Shown: positions 24,704-33,741, counted from the first letter of the stretch. The stretch is DNA of 64,000 nucleotides from Candidatus Thorarchaeota archaeon (GCA_016933575.1 JAFGAR010000040.1:62001-126000); one strand, 5' to 3'. The notes: generated from the letters alone by a model not told the origin. Numbers and translations: made by a program.

Positions 24704-25468
24704 ATGGCTTCAGATGCTGAAAAGTCAGAAGCTGCTGGTGAAGCTCTTGACACTGTGAGGACCGATAAAGAACTCGAGTCTTTGAAGTGGATTAGAGAGC
24801 GCCGTTCTATAAGAGAATTCACTGGCGAGCGTATACCTGACGAACATATAGAATTGATCCTTGAAGCTGCTCGGCATGCACCAAGCCCTGAAAACATGCT
24901 GATGATACGCTTCGTTGTGATCCGTGATGATCAGGACATGAAAGTTTTTCTTTCAGATATTGCTCAAGAGATGGCTCAGACTGCTTTTGGTGGAGCCCCC
25001 TTTGAACTCACTAGTGGTCGTAATTGGTTTATTGGTGATCCACACAGGGCTGCAGTCTATGCGCGTCTACGAGATGGCGAGCTTTTCCGATATCCGGAAA
25101 AGAGTGATGCAGTAATTATTGTCTGTGCAAGCGAGTCTTGGCATGATGCAGGCTATCTGTATCCGAACGAGCTTTTCGGATCAGTTGTTTCTGGTATGGC
25201 AATCCAGAACATGTGGTTAACAGCCACAGAGCTTGGGTATGGTTGTGGATATGAAGCACTTGTTTGTTCGGATCCACGACATGCTGAATTGATACGTGAT
25301 AAGTTAGGAATTCCTCCAATCTGGGTTCCTCTAACTGCATTCTGTATTGGTAAACGAATATCTCCAAGAGCACTTGGACCAAGCAGACCTCCACTTGAAG
25401 GATTGATGTATGCTGAACGTTGGGGACATCCCTACAAGCGTCTTGCTTTTAGAGAGGAGGGTGAATAA
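24704..25468 (+). CDS. Nitroreductase-family FMN oxidoreductase
   Basis: A nitroreductase fold, usually a dimeric FMN enzyme using NAD(P)H or a deazaflavin. RRSIREFTGERIPDEHIELI is the N-terminal FMN phosphate-binding motif, HAPSPENMLMIRFVVI the second FMN segment, and GMAIQNMWLTATELGYGCGY the late FMN-binding helix. A 25-residue polar extension precedes the domain. The ATG has GAGGTGA upstream. Being the first gene before SCP2-like and beta-oxidation genes suggests a role as an acyl-CoA or enoyl reductase-type electron handler, but the substrate is inferred only from context. Confidence 0.82.
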   Translation: MASDAEKSEAAGEALDTVRTDKELESLKWIRERRSIREFTGERIPDEHIELILEAARHAPSPENMLMIRFVVIRDDQDMKVFLSDIAQEMAQTAFGGAPFELTSGRNWFIGDPHRAAVYARLRDGELFRYPEKSDAVIIVCASESWHDAGYLYPNELFGSVVSGMAIQNMWLTATELGYGCGYEALVCSDPRHAELIRDKLGIPPIWVPLTAFCIGKRISPRALGPSRPPLEGLMYAERWGHPYKRLAFREEGE

Positions 25469-25996
25469 ATGGACGTAGAATTCAAAGGCGAAACCCTTGC
25501 GAATATGAAGAAGCTTGCAGAAGAGGCTGGTCTTACTCCTGAAGGTCTTATCGAGGTAGTAATGCAACAATTCGTTGATAACAAAGGCGCTAGAGTTTAC
25601 ACTGGCCGTTGGTCAAAGGGTGAAGTGGATGGTGTCAAAGGCTTCAGATATGTGCCTCAATGGCCATTCAGACCTGGTTTCAAGGAAGCTGACGGTTCAG
25701 AGGTCAAACGATGGAAATCCGATTCTAAGAAATTCCGGAAACATCCTACAGGTGCTTGGCCATTCTATCCCCATCTGAAAGAAGGTGACATTGAGCACGA
25801 ATATTGGAGTTCAAAGAAGATGTACCATCAAGCCTTCTTGAACGATAGAAAAGGTCGCATTGTGACCTTGATGGATGGTGATAAATATGAAACCTTTCTC
25901 GATACCGTCAAAAAGCGAAAGGGCAACTTCTGGACCACCACAATCGAGCAGGTCATATTTGAAGCGATCGATGACTGGATGGCAAAGGAGGAATAA
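25469..25996 (+). CDS. Unknown Trp/Lys-rich protein in acyl-CoA operon
   Basis: Not recognised. Its ATG abuts the stop of the nitroreductase gene, so the two are an operon. An N-terminal helical segment (ANMKKLAEEAGLTPEGLIEV) is followed by a region rich in Trp, Tyr, Phe and Lys (VPQWPFRPGFKEADG, HPTGAWPFYPHLKEGD) and a C-terminal helix (TTIEQVIFEAIDDWM). No cysteines or membrane segments. It may be a small accessory subunit of the nitroreductase or acyl-carrier protein; that is inference from position. Confidence 0.65.
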   Translation: MDVEFKGETLANMKKLAEEAGLTPEGLIEVVMQQFVDNKGARVYTGRWSKGEVDGVKGFRYVPQWPFRPGFKEADGSEVKRWKSDSKKFRKHPTGAWPFYPHLKEGDIEHEYWSSKKMYHQAFLNDRKGRIVTLMDGDKYETFLDTVKKRKGNFWTTTIEQVIFEAIDDWMAKEE

Positions 25997-25998
25997 GA

Positions 25999-26358
25999 AT
26001 GAGTCAATTACAAGAATTTTTCAAATTCCTGATGTCGCAAGTTAACTCAAAGGATGATATGAAAGCTCACCTTGCTACGTGGGTCGGACCCTATCATGGC
26101 AAGATACTCCAAGTGCATACCGAGGAAGGAGCTCAATATATCGTCGTGACAAAGGAAGGCATGAAACTCTTTGATGGTGTCTATCCAAGCCCTGATGTAA
26201 TATACAAGGCAAACTCATCGATACTACTTGGTATCTTTACTGGTGAAACACCATTCAAGGATACTATGAAAGATGGCAGTCTTCAGGTCATTGGAAATGC
26301 TAACGAAAGTGATCCCCTTGCCAATCTAATCCTCGTTGCAATGACAGGTGCACTCTAG
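25999..26358 (+). CDS. SCP2-like lipid-binding domain protein
   Basis: A 119-residue protein resembling the SCP2 sterol/acyl-CoA-carrier domain: the strands around YIVVTKEGMKLFDGVYPSPD followed by IYKANSSILLGIFTGETPFKDTMKDGSLQVIGN match the late SCP2 helix and strand in which a threshold-like residue pattern closes the hydrophobic pocket. SCP2 proteins bind fatty acyl-CoA or sterol-like lipids and present them to beta-oxidation enzymes. It sits 2 nt after the unknown protein and 12 nt before the 3-hydroxyacyl-CoA dehydrogenase. Confidence 0.65.
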   Translation: MSQLQEFFKFLMSQVNSKDDMKAHLATWVGPYHGKILQVHTEEGAQYIVVTKEGMKLFDGVYPSPDVIYKANSSILLGIFTGETPFKDTMKDGSLQVIGNANESDPLANLILVAMTGAL

Positions 26359-26370
26359 GAGGTCCAAATT

Positions 26371-27495
26371 ATGGCTGTCAATAAAATCGCGGTCATTGGC
26401 TCTGGACTCATGGGCTCAGGGATAGCTTATGTTTCTGCTTGGAATGGGATTCATGTTACTATGGTCGACATAAAGCAGGAATATATCGATGCAGGAATGG
26501 AACGCATTCGAACAGATGTGATGACTGGAATCGATAAGGGCAAAATCTCAATGTCCGAAGCTGAGGGTCTCATGAGCAGGCTCAATGCTACTATTGATCT
26601 TGAAGGCGCTGTAAAAGATGCTGACATGGTCATCGAAGCTATCTTTGAGAACATGAAAGTCAAAAAGGAGGTTTTCGCGAAGATTGATGCAGCAGCTCCT
26701 CCACATTGCATCATAGCGTCAAATACATCATCCTTGAGTATCGATGAACTTGCTACAGCAACTAAACGTCCTGACAAAGTAATTGGAATGCACTATTTCT
26801 CTCCTGTTGCAGCAATGAAACTCCTTGAGGTTGTCATTGGAGAAAAGACTAGTGAAGAGACTATTGCTGCTGCAATTGCTGTCGGTGAGAAACAAAAGAA
26901 ACAGACAGTAAAGGCGAAGAATAGTCCTGGTTTCATAGTCAACCGAATCTTGATGCCGGTACTCCGAGAGGCAATCATTCTCTACGAACAAGGCGTTGCT
27001 ACAAAGGAAGAAATCGATAATGCAATGACCACTAAGGCAAAATTCCCAGCAGGTCCCTTTACTCTTGGAGATTTTGTTGGTCTTGATGTAGCCTTCAATG
27101 CAATGAGTACACTCTATCGTGAACTCGGCGACTGCTTCAAGCCTCCTGAGGTTCTTGCCAAACTTGTCGAAGAAGGTGCTATAGGTACTAAAGCCAAGAA
27201 AGGTTTCTACCAATACGGTGCTGAGCAAGCAGAACCTGAAGAACCGAAAGGTGTTGACAGTGATTGGCTTGTGAATCGAATTACAATGCCTGTTCTCCGT
27301 GAAGCAATGATTCTAGTTGACCATGGTATTGCTAATGAGAACGATATTGACATTGGAATGAAGCTTGGAGCAAGTTTTCCAGCTGGACCTTTTGAAACTC
27401 TGAACAAAATTGGCAAAGACAAGGTCCGCAACGAGTTGGAAAAGCTACACAAAGAACTTGGTGAATGCTATTCAGTGCCAAAATACCTTGGATAA
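26371..27495 (+). CDS. 3-hydroxyacyl-CoA dehydrogenase with duplicated C-terminal domain
   Basis: Oxidises (S)-3-hydroxyacyl-CoA to 3-ketoacyl-CoA with NAD. The NAD Rossmann motif IAVIGSGLMGSGIAYVSAWNG, the catalytic His in GMHYFSPVAAMKLLEVV and NSPGFIVNRIL are present. Residues about 290-370 (WLVNRITMPVLREAMILVDH) repeat the first C-terminal domain (FIVNRILMPVLREAIILYEQ), giving two 3HCDH helical domains as in some bacterial and archaeal homologues but as a recognisably recent repeat. It is followed by a terminator, so it ends the nitroreductase operon. Confidence 0.9.
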   Translation: MAVNKIAVIGSGLMGSGIAYVSAWNGIHVTMVDIKQEYIDAGMERIRTDVMTGIDKGKISMSEAEGLMSRLNATIDLEGAVKDADMVIEAIFENMKVKKEVFAKIDAAAPPHCIIASNTSSLSIDELATATKRPDKVIGMHYFSPVAAMKLLEVVIGEKTSEETIAAAIAVGEKQKKQTVKAKNSPGFIVNRILMPVLREAIILYEQGVATKEEIDNAMTTKAKFPAGPFTLGDFVGLDVAFNAMSTLYRELGDCFKPPEVLAKLVEEGAIGTKAKKGFYQYGAEQAEPEEPKGVDSDWLVNRITMPVLREAMILVDHGIANENDIDIGMKLGASFPAGPFETLNKIGKDKVRNELEKLHKELGECYSVPKYLG

Positions 27496-27504
27496 TCCAA
27501 ACTA

Positions 27505-27540
27505 AAGGCAGGTATTTCATCCTGCCTTCTTACCTTTTTT
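27505..27540 (+). terminator. Hairpin terminator of the acyl-CoA operon
   Basis: AAGGCAGG and CCTGCCTT form a perfect 8-bp stem with an 8-nt loop, 10 nt after the dehydrogenase stop codon, followed by a T-rich run. Confidence 0.7.
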
Positions 27541-27647
27541 GAAAATCACGTATTTTCGAGATTATAGAAGGTCCGACTCTGTCAAGAATGGAGTTTATAA
27601 GTGAGACCGGTTCTCATTTTTGTTATCGTCTCCGTAAAGGTGGTATC

Positions 27648-28460
27648 ATGCCAGAATTTGAGACAATGCTATACTCAAAAGAGGGTTCGTTCCTTTCACC
27701 TGCAAAGAACGTAGCCGTAATTAAAATGAACAGAGTCGATGCTCTCAACAGCATTAATGACCAATTCCTCAAAGATCTTGTTGCTGCCCTTGAAGCGGCA
27801 GAGAAGGATCCTGAGGTCAGATCTGTAGTTATTGCATCTGCACATGATAAAGTGTATTGTACTGGTGCAGATCTGAAGATGGCTCAGGGTTACCTCGGCA
27901 AACCCGATCAAGTCAAACCCTTGCTCGAAGAAGGTCAGCAGGCAATTGATGTCATTGCAAAGCTCAGCAAACCAGTAATTGCAGCGATTAATGGTCTCTG
28001 TCTTGGCGGTGGCGCTGAGATTGCTCTTGCATGCGATATTCGCATCTGCGACACTGAAGCAAAAATTGGCACCCCTGAAGTATCTCTTGGACTCATACCT
28101 GCTTGGGGTGGTTGTATGAGGCTTCCAAGAATTGTCGGTCTCGGAAAAGCCATGGAGCTTATCCTAACTGGCGGCCAAGTAACTGGACCAGAAGCTCTGG
28201 AGATCGGTCTTGTCAGTAAGGTAGTTCCAAAAGAGGAGCTTCTCAGCCAAGCTATGTGGTATGGAGCCAAACTTGGTGGCAATGCTCCAATTGCAGTCAA
28301 ACTGGCTAAGCAGGCGACTCACATGGCATTTGAAGAGAATTACCAAAATAACTTAGTATTCCAAACCAAGGCTGGCGTTGAGTGTTTTGAAACCAAAGAC
28401 CTTGGAGAAGGAATCTCATCAGTCTTTGAGAAACGCCGCGGCAAATTTACAGGTGAATAG
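27648..28460 (+). CDS. Enoyl-CoA hydratase/isomerase family (crotonase) 1
   Basis: Crotonase-fold enzyme, likely adding water to trans-2-enoyl-CoA. Both catalytic Glu positions are present: GGGAEIALACD and GTPEVSLGLIPAWGG, along with the oxyanion-hole region VYCTGADLKM. The ATG at 27648 is used because AAAGGTGG precedes it and the track N-terminus (20 residues) is not family-like. It stands as its own unit between two terminators, yet lies between the dehydrogenase and the thiolase genes, supporting a shared beta-oxidation role. Confidence 0.9.
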   Translation: MPEFETMLYSKEGSFLSPAKNVAVIKMNRVDALNSINDQFLKDLVAALEAAEKDPEVRSVVIASAHDKVYCTGADLKMAQGYLGKPDQVKPLLEEGQQAIDVIAKLSKPVIAAINGLCLGGGAEIALACDIRICDTEAKIGTPEVSLGLIPAWGGCMRLPRIVGLGKAMELILTGGQVTGPEALEIGLVSKVVPKEELLSQAMWYGAKLGGNAPIAVKLAKQATHMAFEENYQNNLVFQTKAGVECFETKDLGEGISSVFEKRRGKFTGE

Positions 28461-28471
28461 TATTTTTCTTG

Positions 28472-28505
28472 AGACCCCGGTCATTCCGGGGTCTTTCTTA
28501 ATTTT
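28472..28505 (+). terminator. Strong hairpin terminator
   Basis: AGACCCCGG, loop TCATT and CCGGGGTCT give a 9-bp GC-rich stem followed by TTCTTAATTTTT, 11 nt after the crotonase stop. Confidence 0.8.
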
Positions 28506-28622
28506 TCATTGTTAAGCGTCAAGCTTAAGTCCTCGTTGGTAATCGTCGATTGTCTTACAATTTAATATAGACAGAGTTCTGCTACAATACCCTTTGCAGA
28601 CTCTTCACACGGAGGATACAAA

Positions 28623-29789
28623 ATGGTAAGAAAAGTCGCTGTGGTCGCAGGTGGCCACAGTAAATTTGGAAAAAGATATGATGCGACTATGCGAGAGCTA
28701 TGCGCAGAGGCGTACAAACCAATCTATGATGAAGGTATTACGCAAGATAGGATAGACGCAAGTGTTCTCTCATATGCTGCATCACAGTTTACAGGCCAAG
28801 GTGCTGGCTCAGCTCTTATGGCTGATTATGTGGGTATGCAGGAAAAACCCCATCTGAGAGTCGAATCCGCATGTACAACTGGTACTGCAAGTCTCCGAGC
28901 AGCTTGGGGAATGGTTGCCGCAGGTCTGTATGACGTCATGCTTGTTATGGGTGTGGAACAGATGAATCGTGTGTCATCAGCAACTGCCACCGAATATATG
29001 TCACGAGCTGGAGACATGCGTTGGGAATATCCCTATGGAATATCATTTCCAGCGTTCTATGCTCTAATGGCTTCTCGATATATGAGTGAATACAATATGC
29101 CTCATGATGTGCTAGCAAAGATAGCTGTCAAATCACATTTCTATGGTGCTCAGAATCCTAAAGCACACCTTCCAAGAGAGGTTTCCTTTGAGGAAGCAAA
29201 TAACGCTGTCCCGATTTGCAGACCTCTTAATTTGTACGATTGTAGTCTGATTACAGACGGTGCTGCTGCTGTTGTTATAGCTGCTGAGGATCGAGTAAAG
29301 GAGTTTACAGATCGACCGATGTGGATTAAAGGCATTGGAGCTGGAGCATCAGAGATGATGATTCAGGACCGTCCAAGTCTTACCTCCATTCCTGGTGCAA
29401 AACGAGCTGCAAAGGCAGCCTACAAAATGGCTGGACTGGAACCAAAAGATATGAACATGGCGCAGGTACATGACTGCTTCACAATTGCAGAGCTTATTGC
29501 CTACGAGGACTGCGGATTTGCGGAACCTGGAAAGGGCCGTGAGATTGTCGAGAATAAGGAGAACTACATTGATGGTAGAATCCCTGTCAACTGTGATGGT
29601 GGTCTTAAGAGTAAGGGTCATCCTCTCGGAGCCACAGGAGTATCGATGACCTATGAGATCATGAAGCAGATGAGAGGCGAAGCTGAGAACTTATCACGAC
29701 AGATCAAAGATGTGCAATATGGCTTGGCACACAACGTAGGACAATCCGGTCAATTTGTCAATGTATTCATCTTTGAGAGGGGATGGTAA
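28623..29789 (+). CDS. Thiolase, SCP-x type (acyl-CoA C-acetyltransferase)
   Basis: A thiolase of the SCP-x/archaeal acetoacetyl-CoA group. The nucleophilic Cys lies in VESACTTGTASLRAA (about residue 83), HDCFTIAEL and the late SKGHPLGATG catalytic His block are present, and the C-terminal part is AHNVGQSGQF instead of the CGG motif of classical thiolases, as usual in this group. It cleaves 3-ketoacyl-CoA or condenses acetyl-CoA. Its partner is the DUF35 protein directly downstream; a GGAGG Shine-Dalgarno precedes the ATG. Confidence 0.9.
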   Translation: MVRKVAVVAGGHSKFGKRYDATMRELCAEAYKPIYDEGITQDRIDASVLSYAASQFTGQGAGSALMADYVGMQEKPHLRVESACTTGTASLRAAWGMVAAGLYDVMLVMGVEQMNRVSSATATEYMSRAGDMRWEYPYGISFPAFYALMASRYMSEYNMPHDVLAKIAVKSHFYGAQNPKAHLPREVSFEEANNAVPICRPLNLYDCSLITDGAAAVVIAAEDRVKEFTDRPMWIKGIGAGASEMMIQDRPSLTSIPGAKRAAKAAYKMAGLEPKDMNMAQVHDCFTIAELIAYEDCGFAEPGKGREIVENKENYIDGRIPVNCDGGLKSKGHPLGATGVSMTYEIMKQMRGEAENLSRQIKDVQYGLAHNVGQSGQFVNVFIFERGW

Positions 29790-29790
29790 A

Positions 29791-30207
29791 ATGGCAGAGA
29801 AAAAAGAAATCTACTTAGGATATTCAACCGACAAAGCAATGACTCCGTTCTTTCAGTCGTTCCTAGAGGCTCTCGACCAAGAGAAGCTCATGAAGAGTAA
29901 GTGTACAAAGTGTGGAGCAGAATATCTTCCACCAAGAGAACACTGTCAAAAAGACATGAGTAAGTGCGAATTGACTGAATTAACCGAAAAAGAAGCAAAA
30001 CTTTACTCCTATGTCATTGTTGACTTTGCTCCTGAATCTCTTTCATCAAAAGCACCTTATGTCGTAGCCATCGGTGAATTCCCATCAGGCCTGCGGTTGA
30101 CAGCTCATATCACTAATCTAATGTCTATGCCTGAAGTTGGTATGCCGCTCAAGCTAGGCTTTGAGAAAGTTGATGAAAAGAAAATCACTTACAAGTGGTT
30201 AGTATAA
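29791..30207 (+). CDS. DUF35 OB-fold/zinc-ribbon partner of thiolase
   Basis: An archaeal DUF35 protein: an N-terminal helix (AMTPFFQSFLEALDQEKLM), a zinc ribbon CTKCGAEYLPPREHCQKD (last Cys position shifted) and an OB fold (AKLYSYVIVDFAPESLSSKA ... VVAIGEFPSGLRLTAHI). In characterised archaea this protein bridges HMG-CoA synthase and thiolase, channelling acetoacetyl-CoA; here only the thiolase is adjacent. ATG 29791 is used, 1 nt after the thiolase stop, with AGGGGATGG upstream. Confidence 0.88.
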   Translation: MAEKKEIYLGYSTDKAMTPFFQSFLEALDQEKLMKSKCTKCGAEYLPPREHCQKDMSKCELTELTEKEAKLYSYVIVDFAPESLSSKAPYVVAIGEFPSGLRLTAHITNLMSMPEVGMPLKLGFEKVDEKKITYKWLV

Positions 30208-30213
30208 TCGAAC

Positions 30214-30240
30214 GGGGGTTATTACCCCCATCTCTCCTTT
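30214..30240 (+). terminator. Hairpin terminator of thiolase operon
   Basis: GGGGGT, loop TATT and ACCCCC form a tight stem 7 nt after the DUF35 stop, followed by a CT-rich, T-rich tail. Confidence 0.7.
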
Positions 30241-30248
30241 TTCTATTT

Positions 30249-30593
30249 CTACTTATGATATTTTGAAAACATCTCTAATAGCTGTGTCCATCGTGATTGC
30301 AATAGTACAGCCTTAAGGGTCTCTAAGTAGATTTTTGATGCTTCAACAGAATTGCAACATCCAATCTCTGCAAGAGCTTGATTAATAACCTCAGTGATAT
30401 CATTGAACCGTCTTCTTCCTTCGTTCCTTAGATACCCCGCAAATCGGATGTAGTCTCCGTTCTTTTTATCAAGACCTTCAAGGATATGACTCTCGTCTTC
30501 AACAAGGACTCTTAGTTCATAGGAACTCTCTAGGGATTTTTTCATGGCACTAAGGCTTTCTATATACACTTGTTTAGTCCCTGCAGAATCCAC
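30249..30593 (-). CDS. Unknown small helical protein
   Basis: Not recognised. The 114-aa product is helical (YIESLSAMKKSLESSYELRV ... FNDITEVINQALAEIGCC) and soluble, with a CC pair that is probably not a metal site. The GTG start has AAGGAGAG about 7 nt upstream, which supports it as a real gene. It is transcribed from the same strand as the binding-protein gene but downstream of it, and starts after that gene's end by about 170 nt in the opposite direction of the acyl-CoA genes. Confidence 0.55.
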   Translation of the reverse strand: MDSAGTKQVYIESLSAMKKSLESSYELRVLVEDESHILEGLDKKNGDYIRFAGYLRNEGRRRFNDITEVINQALAEIGCCNSVEASKIYLETLKAVLLQSRWTQLLEMFSKYHK

Positions 30594-30762
30594 GCGATTT
30601 CTCTCCTTGTATTCCGCTTTCCCATATACTCAAAACGACTAATTAAGCATTAGGGACTCTATCTACTGGAATGATGATTCTATTCCACTTACAATTTATA
30701 ACCTGTATTCAATTGATTTTGTATCCGACTACGACATGCTTTTCAGTTTAAGAGAATATCTG

Positions 30763-32802
30763 CTATTTTTTCCTGATTATTATCACAATAACTATTAGTA
30801 TACTCGCAACTGAACCAATAGCAACAATCATTGTAAGAGCTGAACCAATCATTGGTTGAACAGTGACTATTACTGAACTCATTGCAGAATTTCCGGAACA
30901 GTCATAGAGCCATAGTGTATAATTGTATGTTCCCACTGATAGACCATCAACGTTTTGTGTAATGTCCGAACCATTCCAGGAGTTTGTAACAAAGGGTGTT
31001 GATTCTGTATCCTTGTAGATTTTGTAAAGATTCGGATTGTCGTCAGAAACTTCCCATACTATCACGTTACCGGTTGTACCTTCTACATATGTGATACCTT
31101 CAACGCTGCTTACAATTGGAGCCGGATTGACTGGCATATAGTAGTGTGAATTCTTTGTAATTCTGTACCATTCTCCCTCATCGTATGAATCGAAATTGAA
31201 TGGTCCACTTGTCACATCTGGACTTATTGATGATGTCCAACTTGAGTATGGAGTATTTTTGTAGATATGATAGGGAATGATATAGCAAAAGGCAAAATTC
31301 GAGAACGACCAATATGATTCTATATCAAACTCAAATACAACTGTATATGTCGATGTACTTTCTACAGATACCAAATTATCGAGTTCAACACCCGCTGGAT
31401 TACCATAGGCATAGCTCCCAAGTATGTATGTGAAAGTGAATTCAATGTCTTGTGCTGTAAGAGATATTCCATCATTCCATGTTGCATTTTGGATAATATC
31501 AATAGTATACCTCGTATGTCCTGCTGGAACTGCAATATTATCATCATGAGTTTCAACTAGCATACTCTGTGCAAGGTCTGAGCAAGGTAGTAAATCGGGA
31601 CTGTATTTGTAGAGCGATGAATAGAGGTTTGATAGTATGTTTGCAGAGTGGGGTGACGATGTTGTATAGATGTTAAAGTAACCGGGTACATCAGCGATAG
31701 CAACTGTAACAGTCCCTCCGTATGTTCCATCAAGTTTGTGGATATTCATCATAGTCCAAGGTCCTGTAATGGATCCTGCAATGTCCTCCACATACCCACT
31801 AAATCGGTCAGTCCTATAGGCCTGCAAACTCATTCCTTCATCGACCACAAGTATTGGCACATTATACTGAATGATTTCCTGCATTGCAGCAACTGCTTCG
31901 TAGACATCCTTGTAAGATATGCTGTTAAGAAGCTGGTTCCTCCAATTGTCATAGGTCGAGTTTTCAAAATTTGATGGATTTTGAAATGGGGTGGTTGAGT
32001 ACTCAGACCAATATTGATACGCAATCCAATCGACATCATTGCCATAGAAATTGGTCTTGTAAACGACCATGTCATAATCGCCATGAGTAGATAATCTTGA
32101 CATAGACTGGTAAAATTCTGTATCCGTGGCATATGCATCAATGTGCAAAGCTGTAAGTGCATCCACTGCAGCTTGAGCTATTGCATCATAATCTTCATAC
32201 ATTGATGTGTATTCTATATTAATGTCAAATGCGGAACCATTAGGTGCATTTCTAAATCCTGTTTCACCATTAATACTAAATCCTGCTGCATCCAGAATTG
32301 CATTACCAACATCCAACTCAGCAGTATAATAATGATATGAGAACTCATCCTCAATACACCAGCTACAAATACTTGGCACAATAGAGTCATGTTCTTGTGC
32401 GAAACCATCTAAATTATCTGTCACTAACTTTTTCTTATCAAAAGCATAAGCGAAAGCCTTCCTAAGTGCTGAGATATTTAACGGATAATCTCTGCAATTT
32501 ATTGTGATATGTTTGTATCCATTACACAATACTTTGTAAATGGCAATGTCTGGGTCCGAATTCAGGGTATCATAATGGATTGGATCAAAGTAACTCGTGT
32601 CCATATCTATTGTTCCAGCTTGCAGAGCAAGAATACGATTATCTTTGTATGAGATAACTTCGAAGTTAATATTGTCTACATATGGAAGCATATTCAAATC
32701 ACTAGGAATCGAATTGTATGCGGTAATCTCATTACTTGCATAGATTATCATAATCGATAAGAAAACGGCAATAGAAATTGCCTTGTAATTCCTCCAATGC
32801 AT
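30763..32802 (-). CDS. Extracytoplasmic solute-binding protein, apparently permuted, with C-terminal anchor
   Basis: Related to family 5 (oligopeptide/dipeptide) binding proteins. A signal peptide (residues 1-30) is followed by sequence that normally forms the second half of such proteins (DYPLNISALRKAFAYAFDKK, about 110-125). From about residue 355 comes sequence that normally forms the first half (YGGTVTVAIADVPGYFN ... NATWNDGISLTAQDIEFTFT). An Ig-like domain (575-650), a TM helix and RKK follow, so it is tethered outside the cell. No permease or ATPase gene is near. ATG 32802 is chosen over TTG 32808 by the GAGGTGG spacing. Confidence 0.72.
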   Translation of the reverse strand: MHWRNYKAISIAVFLSIMIIYASNEITAYNSIPSDLNMLPYVDNINFEVISYKDNRILALQAGTIDMDTSYFDPIHYDTLNSDPDIAIYKVLCNGYKHITINCRDYPLNISALRKAFAYAFDKKKLVTDNLDGFAQEHDSIVPSICSWCIEDEFSYHYYTAELDVGNAILDAAGFSINGETGFRNAPNGSAFDINIEYTSMYEDYDAIAQAAVDALTALHIDAYATDTEFYQSMSRLSTHGDYDMVVYKTNFYGNDVDWIAYQYWSEYSTTPFQNPSNFENSTYDNWRNQLLNSISYKDVYEAVAAMQEIIQYNVPILVVDEGMSLQAYRTDRFSGYVEDIAGSITGPWTMMNIHKLDGTYGGTVTVAIADVPGYFNIYTTSSPHSANILSNLYSSLYKYSPDLLPCSDLAQSMLVETHDDNIAVPAGHTRYTIDIIQNATWNDGISLTAQDIEFTFTYILGSYAYGNPAGVELDNLVSVESTSTYTVVFEFDIESYWSFSNFAFCYIIPYHIYKNTPYSSWTSSISPDVTSGPFNFDSYDEGEWYRITKNSHYYMPVNPAPIVSSVEGITYVEGTTGNVIVWEVSDDNPNLYKIYKDTESTPFVTNSWNGSDITQNVDGLSVGTYNYTLWLYDCSGNSAMSSVIVTVQPMIGSALTMIVAIGSVASILIVIVIIIRKK

Positions 32803-32947
32803 CTCCAACCACCTCTTTCTTAAAAATTAACTTAGCCCGCTTTTTTAGTTTTCTCTTTCTGATTCTTGCATCTCTGTTGTTTAAATATTCCGAAATCTTA
32901 TTACCAAATATGAATTTAGAGAATTATATATATCGGAGGAACCAGCT

Positions 32948-33733
32948 ATGTCCGAACAAGAAGTACTCTACGACAAATCTACTGGTGTTGCGACAATTAC
33001 TATTAACAGACCAGCAAAATATAATGCTCTTAACACGTCTGTAGTGACTACTCTAAGGGAGCTATTCAAAGAAGCTGAGAATGATGATTCTATTCGTGTC
33101 GTTATTCTTACAGGCACTGGTGACAAGGCATTCGCAGCAGGTGCTGATATCACCGAGTTTCAAGGCCGGAACTCAAAATCCGTCCGTCCTCTTGCTGAAA
33201 ATGGACAAGAGCTCTGCAAATACATTGAGGCAATGAGTAAACCCGTCATCGCTGCAGTCAATGGTTTTGCTCTTGGTGGTGGATGTGAGATTGCGATGGC
33301 ATGCGACATCAGACATGCCTCATCAAATGCAAAGTTTGGTCAACCCGAGATTGACCTCGGCATCATACCTGGATTTGGGGGAACTGTAAGACTCCCTCGA
33401 CTTGTAGGTCTTGGTATGGCGAAGGAGCTTGTTTACAGCGGTAACCAAGTGAAAGCAGATGAGGCACTCAGGATTGGCCTCGTCAATAAGATCTATGACT
33501 CAGTAGAAGAACTTCACAAGGGTACGCTAGAACTAGCGAAGAAGCTAGCATTGAAACCGGGAGTAGCAATGAAACTAGCCAAGCAATCAATGAATAATAC
33601 ATGGGCAACTCCTGTTGCGGATAATCTCGAATTCGAGGTTGATGTCTTCTGTAAGACTTTCGATACGGAGGACAAAGATGAAGGCGTTGAAGCGTTCTTG
33701 ACAAAGCGAAAACCTGAGTTTAAACATAGATAG
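32948..33733 (+). CDS. Enoyl-CoA hydratase family (crotonase) 2
   Basis: Second crotonase in the window. It has the canonical pair GGGCEIAMACD and FGQPEIDLGIIPGFGGTVRL carrying both catalytic glutamates, and AFAAGADITEF for the oxyanion hole; 261 aa is normal. It is closer to classical short-chain enoyl-CoA hydratase than the copy at 27648. GGAGG lies 8 nt before the ATG. It is a separate unit, divergent from the solute-binding protein gene and ended by a bidirectional hairpin. Confidence 0.92.
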   Translation: MSEQEVLYDKSTGVATITINRPAKYNALNTSVVTTLRELFKEAENDDSIRVVILTGTGDKAFAAGADITEFQGRNSKSVRPLAENGQELCKYIEAMSKPVIAAVNGFALGGGCEIAMACDIRHASSNAKFGQPEIDLGIIPGFGGTVRLPRLVGLGMAKELVYSGNQVKADEALRIGLVNKIYDSVEELHKGTLELAKKLALKPGVAMKLAKQSMNNTWATPVADNLEFEVDVFCKTFDTEDKDEGVEAFLTKRKPEFKHR

Positions 33734-33741
33734 AATTGAGT

